NCBI RefSeq assembly: GCF_900167605.1
Contig: NZ_FUYH01000013.1
Coordinates: 1 to 64,000, forward strand
Direction of reading: 5' to 3'
Source: Caloramator quimbayensis
GTDB taxonomy: Bacteria > Bacillota > Clostridia > Clostridiales > Caloramatoraceae
Length of the DNA stretch: 64,000 nucleotides
Positions within the stretch are counted from its first letter, which is position 1, and the number at the start of each line of letters is the position of its first letter. Below are positions 51,235-61,033 of the stretch, piece by piece. A program made the translations under genes and the position numbers. The notes under the pieces are model-generated. The model was not told the origin of the DNA. It saw only the letters and a list, made by a program, of their open reading frames with translations, and made no database searches.

Positions 51235-51958
51235 GGCTCTCCTCCATCAACTTTTTAAGCTTATCTGGATAATTAGTAATAATTCCGTCGATTTTCTCCT
51301 TAAGTAAATATTTCATATATCTTTCTTCATTTACCGTAAAGGTATTTATCATTACATTCTCCCTTTTAATCTCATCAATTACCTCCTTTCTTAATGTATA
51401 AAAATATGGATGAAGTGCATCAGCACCAACAAACCTGCAATACCTTTCCGGTCTATATATTCCTTCCATATATAAAAGCCCTGTTTTAATCTCCTTTGAT
51501 AATCTTTTGCACATCACCATTGAATAATGATTAAAACTCGATAGGATAACCTTTTTCTCTATACCATATTTATAAATCGTATCTATCAGCTTTTCTTCTA
51601 TTTTGTCGTAGATTATAATTCCCGATTTTATTTCAAAATTTATAACTATGTCCTTATCTTTTACAAGTTCAATAAGCTCTTCAATTGCAGGCACCTTTTC
51701 ACCAGCAAACTCCTTAGAAAAAAATCCCCCCGCATCAAGCTTTCTTATATCATCAAAACTAAAATCCTTCACAAATCCTGTACCATTTGTAGTCCTGTCA
51801 ACCCTCTCATCGTGCATGAGTATAAGAGAACCGTCCCTTGTCATCTGCACATCGGTTTCAATGCCTGTGCATCCCATCTCTATCGCTTTTTTAAATGAAA
51901 GCATAGTATTTTCAGGGTAATAGCCGCTTGCTCCTCTGTGGGCAAAGTTTACAGTCAT
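51227..51958 (-). CDS. Glycerophosphodiester phosphodiesterase
   Basis: 243 residues of the GDPD TIM-barrel family. Catalytic and metal residues are visible in NFAHRGASGYYPENTMLSF (HRGA, PENT), CTGIETDVQMTRDGSLILMHDERVDRTTNG (E-x-D and the second His) and INFEIK. Hydrolyses glycerophosphodiesters to glycerol-3-phosphate and an alcohol. CAGGAGATGATTCT precedes the ATG. Its codons for TRDGSLI contain a perfect 17-base match to the REP end, discussed in the findings. Confidence 0.92.
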   Translation of the reverse strand: MTVNFAHRGASGYYPENTMLSFKKAIEMGCTGIETDVQMTRDGSLILMHDERVDRTTNGTGFVKDFSFDDIRKLDAGGFFSKEFAGEKVPAIEELIELVKDKDIVINFEIKSGIIIYDKIEEKLIDTIYKYGIEKKVILSSFNHYSMVMCKRLSKEIKTGLLYMEGIYRPERYCRFVGADALHPYFYTLRKEVIDEIKRENVMINTFTVNEERYMKYLLKEKIDGIITNYPDKLKKLMEESHE

Positions 51959-52037
51959 AGAATCATCTCCTGATTTTTTAATATTTGATATATATTTCTT
52001 TATTTATAACAATATTCCTTCTAACCGGAAAAAATAA

Positions 52038-53738
52038 TTATTTCTTCAAAACGATGTATATTAAATCCCAAACAAAAAGTTTTGGTACATTAAACCTTAT
52101 TGCTTTCCCTTGGCCATGGGGTACATATTCAAAATCAAGCTCTATACTTTTACCATCATTAAAATCAGGAGATGCGAGATAAATCCCTTCTATATCATCA
52201 ACAATTAAAGCAGTTACTTCTATATCTTTTATTGTCTCTGGTCTTTTAGTCTTTGTTTCATTCCAATTCATATTTTCTATTCCTGTAAAGTTCACAAGAT
52301 TAATAATTTTATAGCCTAATTTTTCAGTAATAAGTGTCCAAACTTTATCAGTCTCTGCCTTCGGTGAAAATTTCGCGCCTTCAAAAATATACTCTCCGTT
52401 AATTCCCCCTGTACATGTCATTGTCGTGTCTACTATACTAAAATCATATAAAAGTTCCTCATACCTTACTATAAAGTCATAATAGTTTCTCAACTCTTTA
52501 ATAGATTTCTTATCGTTAAGTTCTCTATATTTTGGAAAATACGGATCGTTTAACACTCCATATTTTTCACCAAGTAAAAGATGAAAAGCGCCGCTTGCAA
52601 ATATAACTGCCATTGCCATAATCGCTGTGTTTTGCGCATGCTCAATTTCAACATTTAAATCCTTCGAAAATGGTTTTATATATGCAGCAAGAACCACCTG
52701 CTTCAAAGGTGCATATCTTTTAGCATTTGTTATTATATTGTACAAATCCTGATAGGTATCATTAGGGGGCCAAACCTCAATATATACACAATCTGCATCA
52801 GCTTTAGAAACGGTATCCACAGGCCAATTGTTAACAGAATTGAATGCTACAATAACATCGCCAAAACTATTTTTTAGAGATTTTTTAACGTCATTAATAA
52901 AGTCAGGAAAATCCTCTCTCAAACTTCTAATAGTTTTTTTATCTTCTATAATACTTACTGCTTCCTTTGGGAAACCGTATTGATCCATATGAATTCCATC
53001 AAATCCAATTTCTATAGCCTTTTTAAATTCATTTATTATATGCCTTCTCCACGGGTTATACTTTGAGATATCCATAACATAAAGAAAACCATCAAATCCT
53101 ATGGGCTTTCCTGTATTATCATAAAGTGCCATATCCTTATTTTTATTATAAAACTCTGGTCCTGCTGCATAAACCGCTCCATAAGCAAGGTTTTTCATTC
53201 CATATTTATGTGAAATGTTCATTTTCTCCTTAACAACATCAAGTGATAATTCACGCCCTAACGGATCAATAAATACATTCTCTTGAGGAATTAAATCGTG
53301 ATGCCTGTACATCCAATCGTAAAACTGTACAACATTAAGGTGGAATTTATTCATAATTTTTAAATCCTCTTCATCTCCTAAGTCCTTAATAAAGAAGTCC
53401 GATAAAAACCCATATCTTGGTGCATAATTGCAAGATTTTAATACATCAAAACTGCTATTTGAAAAGGAAATAACTTGTCCCTCTTCGTACAATTCTGCTT
53501 CAAATCCATATCCTATCATGTCTCCTTCACCTATGACATTGTCAATATCGATTCTTATTTCTTTCACTGATGGGTTAATATCTAATTTTTTAGTATAAAT
53601 TCTATCGCTTAGATGATAAATACTATATATAAAAAAATAGGTTTTTGCTTCTTTCAATTCTTCGAATTCTACTATGATTTGAACTTTATCCTTTTTATCA
53701 AAACTTGCTTTAGCTGGAAATATATCTTTTATACCCAT
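52038..53738 (-). CDS. GH66 family enzyme, cytoplasmic (dextranase / cycloisomaltooligosaccharide glucanotransferase family)
   Basis: 566 residues without signal peptide. Catalytic-site motifs of GH66 are both present: D252 in FDGIHMDQYGFP (nucleophile) and E321 in YIEVWPPND (acid/base). Upstream are YGFLSDF and LNVVQFYDWMYRHH, also family markers. It acts on alpha-1,6-glucans; as an intracellular member it may process imported isomalto- or cyclic oligosaccharides. Located 14 bp after the second, exported GH66 gene. Confidence 0.85.
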   Translation of the reverse strand: MGIKDIFPAKASFDKKDKVQIIVEFEELKEAKTYFFIYSIYHLSDRIYTKKLDINPSVKEIRIDIDNVIGEGDMIGYGFEAELYEEGQVISFSNSSFDVLKSCNYAPRYGFLSDFFIKDLGDEEDLKIMNKFHLNVVQFYDWMYRHHDLIPQENVFIDPLGRELSLDVVKEKMNISHKYGMKNLAYGAVYAAGPEFYNKNKDMALYDNTGKPIGFDGFLYVMDISKYNPWRRHIINEFKKAIEIGFDGIHMDQYGFPKEAVSIIEDKKTIRSLREDFPDFINDVKKSLKNSFGDVIVAFNSVNNWPVDTVSKADADCVYIEVWPPNDTYQDLYNIITNAKRYAPLKQVVLAAYIKPFSKDLNVEIEHAQNTAIMAMAVIFASGAFHLLLGEKYGVLNDPYFPKYRELNDKKSIKELRNYYDFIVRYEELLYDFSIVDTTMTCTGGINGEYIFEGAKFSPKAETDKVWTLITEKLGYKIINLVNFTGIENMNWNETKTKRPETIKDIEVTALIVDDIEGIYLASPDFNDGKSIELDFEYVPHGQGKAIRFNVPKLFVWDLIYIVLKK

Positions 53739-53752
53739 TGTGTTTATCCACC

Positions 53753-55564
53753 TTACCTTTCAATATAAATCATGTCCCAATACTTAAGTTCAGGTATATT
53801 TATTTCAATGTATTTTTTACCATCATATTCCTTTACCTTGTATTTTAAGCTTATAGTTTTCCCGCCATTAATATCAGGAGATGCAAGATATACTTTTTTT
53901 ACATTTAAATCATCAGTATAATACCTAAGCTTCAAATCCTTCTTAAAATTAGGGGAAGGATATACTCCATAATCATCTCTCCACCAGTTGTATTTAATTC
54001 CAGTAAAATTAATCATCTGTATTACATCATATCCTTCTTTAATTTTGCTGTAAGCCCATATCTTATTTGGTAATGCCTTATCACTAACCTCAGTACCTTC
54101 AATTTCAATCCTACTATTCCCTTCTTTAAGTCCATCCCTTAATAAATTTTCATATGCAACAAGAAAATCATAATAGCTTCTCATTGCATTTTTTAAAGGC
54201 TCAGTCATAGTAAGGTTATCATTAGGGAAATATTCCTTTGCAAGCATTCCTGTATCTCCAAGTTCTATATGGCTTCCCCCAGCTGCAAATATTGAGGCAT
54301 CACAAAGTCTTACACTATTCTCATTAAATTCACCCTTTGATTCAGCCTTTTCATAGTTCATATATGCAGCAATAACAGTCTTCTTTTTTCCTTCTGTCAG
54401 CTTATCCCCCATATCGATTACCTGCTTTAAGGATAAATAAGTTAAATAGTCAGAGGGCCAAAGTTCTGAGTAGAGTATGCTGACTCCGCTTTTTGCAATT
54501 TCATCTATTCCATAAGTATTAACGGTATTAAAAACTGCTTCCTTTGTGCAGTTTTTAAGTGCTTCATCTATAAATTCACTGTAAGTTGATTTCAAATCCA
54601 CATCATTCCCATAATAATCATAAAGATAACCCCTATTTCCTAATGTATCCATATGCCATATATCAAAATTGAGCAGGCTATTTGCTTTTTTTTCCTCATT
54701 AAATATATAGTTTTGCCATTCAGAGTTTGAAGGATTAAAAACGCATAAAGAAGATTCCCATGATGAGGGGAGGGTATGCCCATCCTGCTGCGTGTGCTCA
54801 TTATCTTTATAAAGGCCCCATTCAGCCTTAACTTTGTCCTTAATATAATCAGTATAGGCACCATATATAAGATTATAATTAGCTGCTAAAATATTTTTTT
54901 CGTGGGCAGAATCAATATAACCCTTTAATGTATCAAGGTATATTTCTCTGCCTGCTATATCCTTCCACACTCTGCTCCCATCCTGTGGAAGCGGCTTATG
55001 GTGAGCATCCTGCCAATCATAGAATTGCAGAACATTTATATGATATTTACTAAGCTCCCCTATTATTTTCTTTGTCTTTTCTATATCCTGCTTTGGGAAA
55101 TCAGTAATATACCCATAAATAGGAAATACACTCCACTTTGAAGAAACGTTAACTGCAGTATTTCTGTAATCGTATATTTTTCTACCCTTTACAGCATAAG
55201 CCTCTATCAAATAACCTTTAAAGTCATCGTTAGGAAGAGTAATAGTAACTTTTATATTACAGCTCTTCCCTTTTTCTATGCTTAAATTTTCCTTAATAAC
55301 ACCTTTGGTTTTTCCAAGATGTTTTAAATATAAATAAACTATTCCATTAAAATCTTTATTTGTAGTATTTTTAACTTCTATATTTATATTTGCTGTATCA
55401 TTTGGGTTATATCTTGCTTTATCTGTATATATATCTTCTAAAATTTTACCGCTATACAAAACCTTATTATTTCCATCAACAGCAAAGTTTCTAATGCTAT
55501 AAACACTATAAATAAATAGTATTAATATTATCGAGCTTATTACAGCCGTAATCCATTTTTTCAA
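53753..55564 (-). CDS. GH66 family enzyme, exported or membrane-anchored
   Basis: 603 residues. An N-terminal hydrophobic helix (WITAVISSIILILFIYSVYSI) without a lipobox acts as signal or anchor. A beta-sandwich region covers 40-140 (TDKARYNPNDTANINIEVKN), then the GH66 barrel: D306 in IWHMDTLG and E367 in LYSELWPSDY, with FYDWQDAHHKPLPQDG. It should cut dextran outside the cell to oligosaccharides for the adjacent ABC importer. TTG start behind AGGGGTGATT. About 40 residues longer than the cytoplasmic paralogue, at the N-terminus. Confidence 0.86.
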   Translation of the reverse strand: MKKWITAVISSIILILFIYSVYSIRNFAVDGNNKVLYSGKILEDIYTDKARYNPNDTANINIEVKNTTNKDFNGIVYLYLKHLGKTKGVIKENLSIEKGKSCNIKVTITLPNDDFKGYLIEAYAVKGRKIYDYRNTAVNVSSKWSVFPIYGYITDFPKQDIEKTKKIIGELSKYHINVLQFYDWQDAHHKPLPQDGSRVWKDIAGREIYLDTLKGYIDSAHEKNILAANYNLIYGAYTDYIKDKVKAEWGLYKDNEHTQQDGHTLPSSWESSLCVFNPSNSEWQNYIFNEEKKANSLLNFDIWHMDTLGNRGYLYDYYGNDVDLKSTYSEFIDEALKNCTKEAVFNTVNTYGIDEIAKSGVSILYSELWPSDYLTYLSLKQVIDMGDKLTEGKKKTVIAAYMNYEKAESKGEFNENSVRLCDASIFAAGGSHIELGDTGMLAKEYFPNDNLTMTEPLKNAMRSYYDFLVAYENLLRDGLKEGNSRIEIEGTEVSDKALPNKIWAYSKIKEGYDVIQMINFTGIKYNWWRDDYGVYPSPNFKKDLKLRYYTDDLNVKKVYLASPDINGGKTISLKYKVKEYDGKKYIEINIPELKYWDMIYIER

Positions 55565-55579
55565 TCAAATCACCCCTAA

Positions 55580-56425
55580 TCAACCTTTAACAGCTCCCTC
55601 AGCACCACTTCTTTTTATAAACTGCTTGTTAAAGATTATAAAAATAATAAGAATAGGTATAAGAACTATTATGGAACCTGCAAAAATCAATCCCCACTCT
55701 GTTGCTCTTCCATTTTGTAAAAGCTTCATTGCAATAGGAAGAGTTCTCTTGGATTTTGATGTTAAAACAACAAGGGCTGTGAACACCTCCATCCATGTCC
55801 CTGTAAAGACACCTATTGCCAAAGTTCCAAGGGCAGGTTTTGAAAGAGGCAGTATAATATGCCTGTAAATAGTCCATCTGCTGCCTCCGTCCATTATAAC
55901 TGACTCCTCAAGTTCTTTTGGTATAGTTTCGAAAAAGCCTTTAAGGAAAAACGTATTTCCTGCAACTCCTCCACTAACGTATAAAAGTATAAGACCAGTA
56001 TAGGTATTTATAAGTTTGAGCTTTTGAAGAACTGTAAATTGTGAAATTATTGCAAGCACAGCCGGCATCATGAGAGAAAATACATATAGATTAAATATTA
56101 TTTTTTTACCCTTAAAGTTAAGCCTTGCAAAGCCATAGGCAGAAAGAGTAGATACAAACATAGTAAGTATTGTTGCCATACTTGATACAAATACGCTGTT
56201 TAAAAAATACCTTCCGAAGCTCTCTCTACCCCATACTTTTTTATAGTTAACAAAACTTATTGCTTTAAAAGATTCTGGAAGTATTTGAGGTTTTGTAGGA
56301 AGTATATAGGAATTGGGAATAAGTGATACAGTTATCATGTTTAAAAAGGGTATTATGGCTGCTATAACAAACATCAGCAAAAATAGATGTAAAAAAATTT
56401 GACCTATACTATATTTTTTCACCAT
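55580..56425 (-). CDS. ABC sugar transporter permease (MalG type)
   Basis: 281 residues and six membrane helices. The EAA loop is ELEESVIMDGGSRWTIYRHIILPLSKPALG. It pairs with the MalF-type permease to form the channel of a carbohydrate importer. No ATPase gene is in the cluster, so a shared MsmK-type ATPase must be supplied elsewhere. Eight bp after the previous gene. Confidence 0.92.
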   Translation of the reverse strand: MVKKYSIGQIFLHLFLLMFVIAAIIPFLNMITVSLIPNSYILPTKPQILPESFKAISFVNYKKVWGRESFGRYFLNSVFVSSMATILTMFVSTLSAYGFARLNFKGKKIIFNLYVFSLMMPAVLAIISQFTVLQKLKLINTYTGLILLYVSGGVAGNTFFLKGFFETIPKELEESVIMDGGSRWTIYRHIILPLSKPALGTLAIGVFTGTWMEVFTALVVLTSKSKRTLPIAMKLLQNGRATEWGLIFAGSIIVLIPILIIFIIFNKQFIKRSGAEGAVKG

Positions 56426-56432
56426 ATCCCTC

Positions 56433-57395
56433 CTAAAACTCTATTTCAGTTTTCTTTGTAATCTTATTCTGCAGAACTGATATTGTTATTAGTATAGAAC
56501 CCATTATGAGGCTTATTGCAGCTGCATATCCAAAATCAAAGCTTGTAAATGCCTTATTGTACATATAGTTTAATAGAACGTCAGTTTGTCCAAGAGGTCC
56601 CCCGTTTGTGATAAGCATTACCTGTAGAAGTATATTAAATGCACCTATAATTAGGGATATTATTATAAAATAAGTTCTTGAACTTAAAAGAGGAAGGGTA
56701 ATTTTGTAGAAAAGCTGTTTTTTATTTGCTCCGTCAACCATCGCTGCTTCGTATAAAGATTTAGGCAAATCCTGAAGTGCAGCGGTATACATCATCATTA
56801 CCCATCCTATTCCTTTCCATATACACAGCGACCATATTACTATATTTGCAGTTCCTGCATTTTCAAACCATCCTATAGGCTTACTTATAAGATTGAGTTT
56901 TAAAAGAAAGGCATTAACTAAAGAACCGCTTGTTGGCTGAAACAGATATTTAAATAATATTGCTACTACCAGCCAATCGGAAATCACAGGTATATAGAGC
57001 ATGAACCTGTAAAAAAGTTTAAAACGTCTAAGAGAATCTATAGCTATAGCTATAATAATTCCTATAAACCATTGAAAGGGAACTGTTACTAAAACAGCAA
57101 GGAATGTATTTTTAAGTGCGAGATAAAACTTTTGACTTTCCTCAAGTATTCCACCTGATACAAAGGCCCTTTTAAAATTTGCTAAACCTACGAAGGTACT
57201 TGGCTTATTTGGGTTTATACTGTAGTTCATAAAGGCTATTATAAAATTTTTAATAAGCGGATAAAGCATAAAAACAACAAAAAGCAAAAATCCTACCCCT
57301 ATAAATCCCCAAGCCTCGAGGGCCTCTCTTTGTTTTTTGCTTAATTTTTTCTTTGGATAAGGATTTTTAGCCTTTATTAAAGCTGCTTTTTCCAT
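56433..57395 (-). CDS. ABC sugar transporter permease (MalF type)
   Basis: 320 residues from the ATG at 57395 (GGAAGG upstream; a GTG at 57404 is inside that region). Six helices after an N-terminal basic stretch (KNPYPKKKLSKKQREALEAWG), and the EAA loop SLYEAAMVDGANKKQLFYKITLPLLS. Partner of the MalG-type permease. Confidence 0.92.
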   Translation of the reverse strand: MEKAALIKAKNPYPKKKLSKKQREALEAWGFIGVGFLLFVVFMLYPLIKNFIIAFMNYSINPNKPSTFVGLANFKRAFVSGGILEESQKFYLALKNTFLAVLVTVPFQWFIGIIIAIAIDSLRRFKLFYRFMLYIPVISDWLVVAILFKYLFQPTSGSLVNAFLLKLNLISKPIGWFENAGTANIVIWSLCIWKGIGWVMMMYTAALQDLPKSLYEAAMVDGANKKQLFYKITLPLLSSRTYFIIISLIIGAFNILLQVMLITNGGPLGQTDVLLNYMYNKAFTSFDFGYAAAISLIMGSILITISVLQNKITKKTEIEF

Positions 57396-57456
57396 ATACT
57401 TCACCTTCCTATAATAAAGGATTAAGAGCTCTGCCCCTAATCCTTTATAAAATTGA

Positions 57457-58752
57457 TTACTTCTGACTTAAAAGTTCGTCTATTTTAGCTGCTGCAGCAT
57501 CAAGAGCATCCTTTGGAGTTGCTTTCTTTCTAAGTGCCTTTTCAAAGGCCTCTCCAATTACGTTAGATATTTCTCCCCACTTTGCACTGGGGGTTCTTGC
57601 CCATGTGCTTGAAAGCTGTTCAACATAAACCTTTAATATTGGATTGTTTGTTACAACATCCTTATTAGCTGTAGCTTTACAAACAGGCATCATTCCAAGT
57701 TCCTGCGCAAATATAGTCTGTGCTTCATCCGATGCTAAGAATTTTGCAAAAGCCCATGCCTGTTCTTTATTCTTTGAATCTTTAAATATTATTGTATCTT
57801 CTCCTCCGACAATTGAAACGCTGCCTCCTGCACCCTTTGGAATAGGCGCAAATATTACATTGTCCTTAACTTCCTTTTGTTCCTTATTAGCTGGATACCA
57901 CCATGGGCCATCATCAAGCATCATATAATGGGCATTATTAAATCCTTCCCAAGTTCCTTCTCCTCCAAGCAGACAATCTCCAATTATCCCCTTATCCTTC
58001 CATTCTACTATTTTTTCGAGGGCTTTAACACTCTCTGGGCTGTTAAAATACCCTGTTGCCTTCTGATTGTTTTCATCTGTAAATTTCCCACCTAATGAGA
58101 GGAAATATGGTGGCATACTCCATGTATTTGCTCCGCCTATTGCAATTCCCTTAACTTTCTTTTCCTTTATCTTTAATGCTGCCTGTTCAAGCTCATCCAT
58201 TGTCTTTGGAGCTTCAGTAAATCCAGCCTCAGCTAAAAGCCTTTTATTATATATTGCAACCTTAGTATTTGTATCAAGCGGAACTCCATAATAGTGTCCA
58301 TTAAAAAAGTTAGTATCCATAGGGCCTTCAAAGGTTGCATCCTTTAATTCCTTAAATCCAGGAAGGTCGTCTACTGCAAGTAAAAAGCCTTCATTTGCAT
58401 ACTGAGCAATATCTGTTATATCTATTCTTGCAAGATCTGGGGTTGTCCCTGTTGTTGCTGCTGTTATTATCTTTTTCTTATAGTCATCTCCGCTTGGCAT
58501 TGGAGTAACATTAACCTTAATGTCAGGATATTTTTGATTAAATGCTGGTATAACCTTTTCAGTAAGCACCTTATTTTCGAGTTCTGTAAATGTGCTCCAC
58601 ATTTCAATCTCGCCCTTTAGTTTAGTCTCATCTGCTGTTGTATTAGTGTTGTTTGTAGAATTATCAGTTGCTGCGCTCTTACCACAGCCTGAAAAAACAG
58701 AAAGAATTATTAATGCTGATAGTATTAAAGCAAATACTTTTTTAATTGACAT
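57457..58752 (-). CDS. ABC sugar-binding lipoprotein
   Basis: 431 residues. Lipobox FSGC (Cys23) follows a hydrophobic signal; a Ser/Thr/Asn linker comes next, then a family-1 extracellular solute-binding fold (GEIEMWSTFTELENKVLTEKVIPAFNQKYPDIKVNVTPMPSGDDYKKKI; GGEDTIIFKDSKNKEQAWAFAKFLAS). GGGGGATTCAT precedes the ATG. In this cluster it probably captures isomalto-oligosaccharides or cyclic isomaltosaccharides. Confidence 0.92.
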   Translation of the reverse strand: MSIKKVFALILSALIILSVFSGCGKSAATDNSTNNTNTTADETKLKGEIEMWSTFTELENKVLTEKVIPAFNQKYPDIKVNVTPMPSGDDYKKKIITAATTGTTPDLARIDITDIAQYANEGFLLAVDDLPGFKELKDATFEGPMDTNFFNGHYYGVPLDTNTKVAIYNKRLLAEAGFTEAPKTMDELEQAALKIKEKKVKGIAIGGANTWSMPPYFLSLGGKFTDENNQKATGYFNSPESVKALEKIVEWKDKGIIGDCLLGGEGTWEGFNNAHYMMLDDGPWWYPANKEQKEVKDNVIFAPIPKGAGGSVSIVGGEDTIIFKDSKNKEQAWAFAKFLASDEAQTIFAQELGMMPVCKATANKDVVTNNPILKVYVEQLSSTWARTPSAKWGEISNVIGEAFEKALRKKATPKDALDAAAAKIDELLSQK

Positions 58753-58792
58753 ATGAATCCCCCTTCTTAAATATATAAATTTATTTTAACTC

Positions 58793-58817
58793 ATGAAGTA
58801 TGTTTATAATTACTTCA
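58793..58817 (-). promoter_or_regulatory. Dyad between GH15 and binding-protein genes
   Basis: Arms ATGAAGTA / TACTTCAT with a 10-base loop. It could be an operator or an RNA hairpin separating strong binding-protein expression from GH15. Confidence 0.35.
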
Positions 58818-58834
58818 TAAATTTCGCTATGATT

Positions 58835-59911
58835 TCATACCTCCTCTATGTTTTTATTAAGTATAAGATACATAGCATGGGACCATAAAAGAGGCTTTGC
58901 AACTTCTCCCCAAAGATTTTTCCATTTATCTATATATTCTTTATCATTAACATGGTCTAATACCTGCTCAACAAGTTCCCCATTTTCATCTGCATGGCTT
59001 TCCATCCAATCAAGACACATTCTTGCTCTTTTTAAATCCCCGGCTTTACAATAATACCATCCAAGATATCCTGTTAATAAAATCCATTCTCCTCCTCCAT
59101 AGTAAGTATCTTCTGCATATCTATGAGTTCCAAAATTATGTACAAGTTTATTTTCAATTTCCCTTATCGTATTCTCAATAATCGTATCCTTAGGATTAAA
59201 TATTCCAAAGGGTACCGATGTCCAAATAAGGCTTGCATCTACACATTTTGAACCTTCGTATTTAACAAGCCTTCCATCTAATAGGCACTTAGAGGTTATA
59301 AACTTCTTTATTTCATCTAAAGTATTATTAATTCTTTCATCTTCAATAAATTCTGAAATAGATTTTAAACCTCCGTATACACAAGATAAGGTTGAAGTAT
59401 GAACCTTATCTCCATTTTCCTCCCAGCAGTCATAATTCGGATATCTCCACAGAAGAAGCAAGTAATCAATGGTTATTTTTATACTATCACTATATCTAAA
59501 AATAAGCTCCCTATTCCCTGTAAGCAATATATGCTGTGCTAATGCCCAAAGCCATGTTCCATATCCATCTATTTGAAAGTTTGGCCACTCATCATCTTCT
59601 GCCTCTCCATTTAAATTATATCTTGTAGGCAGATAATCAAAATTCAAAAGAGGTTCATTCTTTTCTGTCATTTTTACTATTTCATCTACCTTATCCCTTT
59701 GAATCTTTATTACTCTATCCACCCAATCGAAGTATTTTTCTGCTGAATCATAATAACCATATAAATCTACTGCATAGGCTGTAAAACTTCCATCTCTCAG
59801 CCAGCAATATTTGTAGGTATCAAAATTAGGGCAGGCAATATATGAACCTGTTATATGTTGATTTTTAAGTATAATTTCTATGCTTTTTTCTACAATGTTA
59901 ATAATTTTCAC
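58835..59911 (-). CDS. GH15 glycosidase (glucoamylase / isomaltose-glucodextranase type)
   Basis: 358 residues, no signal peptide, so cytoplasmic. (alpha/alpha)6-barrel landmarks: YKYCWLRDGSFTA (35-45, binds the non-reducing glucose), WEENG with E164/E165 as general acid, TSTLSCVYGGL, GGGEWILLTGYLGWYY and ELVEQV with E315 as candidate general base. Shorter than typical secreted glucoamylases and similar to intracellular GH15s that trim isomalto-oligosaccharides to glucose. First gene of the minus-strand dextran operon; GTG start, with SD spacing not ideal. Confidence 0.87.
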   Translation of the reverse strand: MKIINIVEKSIEIILKNQHITGSYIACPNFDTYKYCWLRDGSFTAYAVDLYGYYDSAEKYFDWVDRVIKIQRDKVDEIVKMTEKNEPLLNFDYLPTRYNLNGEAEDDEWPNFQIDGYGTWLWALAQHILLTGNRELIFRYSDSIKITIDYLLLLWRYPNYDCWEENGDKVHTSTLSCVYGGLKSISEFIEDERINNTLDEIKKFITSKCLLDGRLVKYEGSKCVDASLIWTSVPFGIFNPKDTIIENTIREIENKLVHNFGTHRYAEDTYYGGGEWILLTGYLGWYYCKAGDLKRARMCLDWMESHADENGELVEQVLDHVNDKEYIDKWKNLWGEVAKPLLWSHAMYLILNKNIEEV

Positions 59912-60029
59912 TCACCCCAATCATTTTTCGTATATACTATTTATTTTAATTTTACGATTATTTATAATATTATTGAATGGACTATTCATACTTTTTTTGT
60001 AAATTAGCGACTTTTTTGGGGGAAGTTTT

Positions 60030-60932
60030 ATGAATTTATTTTGTATTAGTGTTGATACAATTCCAAATGTACGCTTGACTGGTCATGTAATATATAACGA
60101 GCCCTGGATGCATTTCACAAGAACAATAGATGAATATATATTATATGTTATTAAAAGCGGCGAACTTTACATAAAAGAAGGTGAGGAAGAGTTTGTTTTG
60201 AAAAGTGGAGATACACTTCTTCTCGAGCCTAAAATTCAGCATACAGGATACAGAAAATCCACCTGTGATTATTACTATATCCATTTTAAACATCCTAAGA
60301 TTACAACTTTAAATGTCAATTCCCTTGATGAAATAGCTTTTAATATATTAAACGAAAGGAAAACATCCCTTGCAAGCGATTTTCTCTCAGATTCCCTTCC
60401 AACAAGTCCAGTTTGCTATCTTCCAAAATGCTACCACATTAAAAATTTATCACCCATAATCTATTTACTAAAGGAAGCTGAGTTCGACTATTACAATAGA
60501 TACGAAAACTATAAAATACTAACTTCAATAAGACTTATTGAAATATTAATAAAGATTTCAAGAGAATATATATCCTCTGAAATGGAGAAAAGCACTTCTT
60601 TCCTTTCAAAGGGATTTATAAAGTGCAGAAATATAATTAACTTTTTAAATTCTGAATACCACAGAAAAATAACAAGTCAAGATATAGAAACATATTTTGA
60701 ATCAAACTACGATTACTTAAACAGAGTTTTTCATAAGTTAACAGGATACACTATATTTAATTACTTAAATATAATTAGGATTAACAAAGCAAAGGAACTA
60801 ATAGACACTACTCCAATTAAATTTTCAGAAGTAGGCTATCTCGTAGGAATTGATGACCCATATTATTTCAGCAAACTATTTAAAAAATACGTTGGAATGA
60901 CCCCGAGCCAATACTCAAAGAGCAAATGCTGA
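60030..60932 (+). CDS. AraC-family regulator of the dextran locus
   Basis: 300 residues. N-terminal cupin (RTIDEYILYVIKSGELYIKEGEEEFVLKSGDTLLLEPKIQH) and two C-terminal HTHs (HRKITSQDIETYFESNYDYLNRVFHKLTGYTIFNYLNIIRINKAKELI; FSEVGYLVGIDDPYYFSKLFKKYVGMTPSQYSK). Divergent from the GH15-ABC-GH66 operon with 118 bp between starts. Likely activates that operon with an isomalto-oligosaccharide as inducer. GGGGGAAG precedes the ATG. Confidence 0.92.
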   Translation: MNLFCISVDTIPNVRLTGHVIYNEPWMHFTRTIDEYILYVIKSGELYIKEGEEEFVLKSGDTLLLEPKIQHTGYRKSTCDYYYIHFKHPKITTLNVNSLDEIAFNILNERKTSLASDFLSDSLPTSPVCYLPKCYHIKNLSPIIYLLKEAEFDYYNRYENYKILTSIRLIEILIKISREYISSEMEKSTSFLSKGFIKCRNIINFLNSEYHRKITSQDIETYFESNYDYLNRVFHKLTGYTIFNYLNIIRINKAKELIDTTPIKFSEVGYLVGIDDPYYFSKLFKKYVGMTPSQYSKSKC

Positions 60933-61033
60933 CTGAAATAAACTTATTTTTATATTTCATCCTCAACTTCAGCTTTATGTATATAATATATTGTTGTATA
61001 ATTTATATAAATTGTTAATTCTGGAGTGATAAC

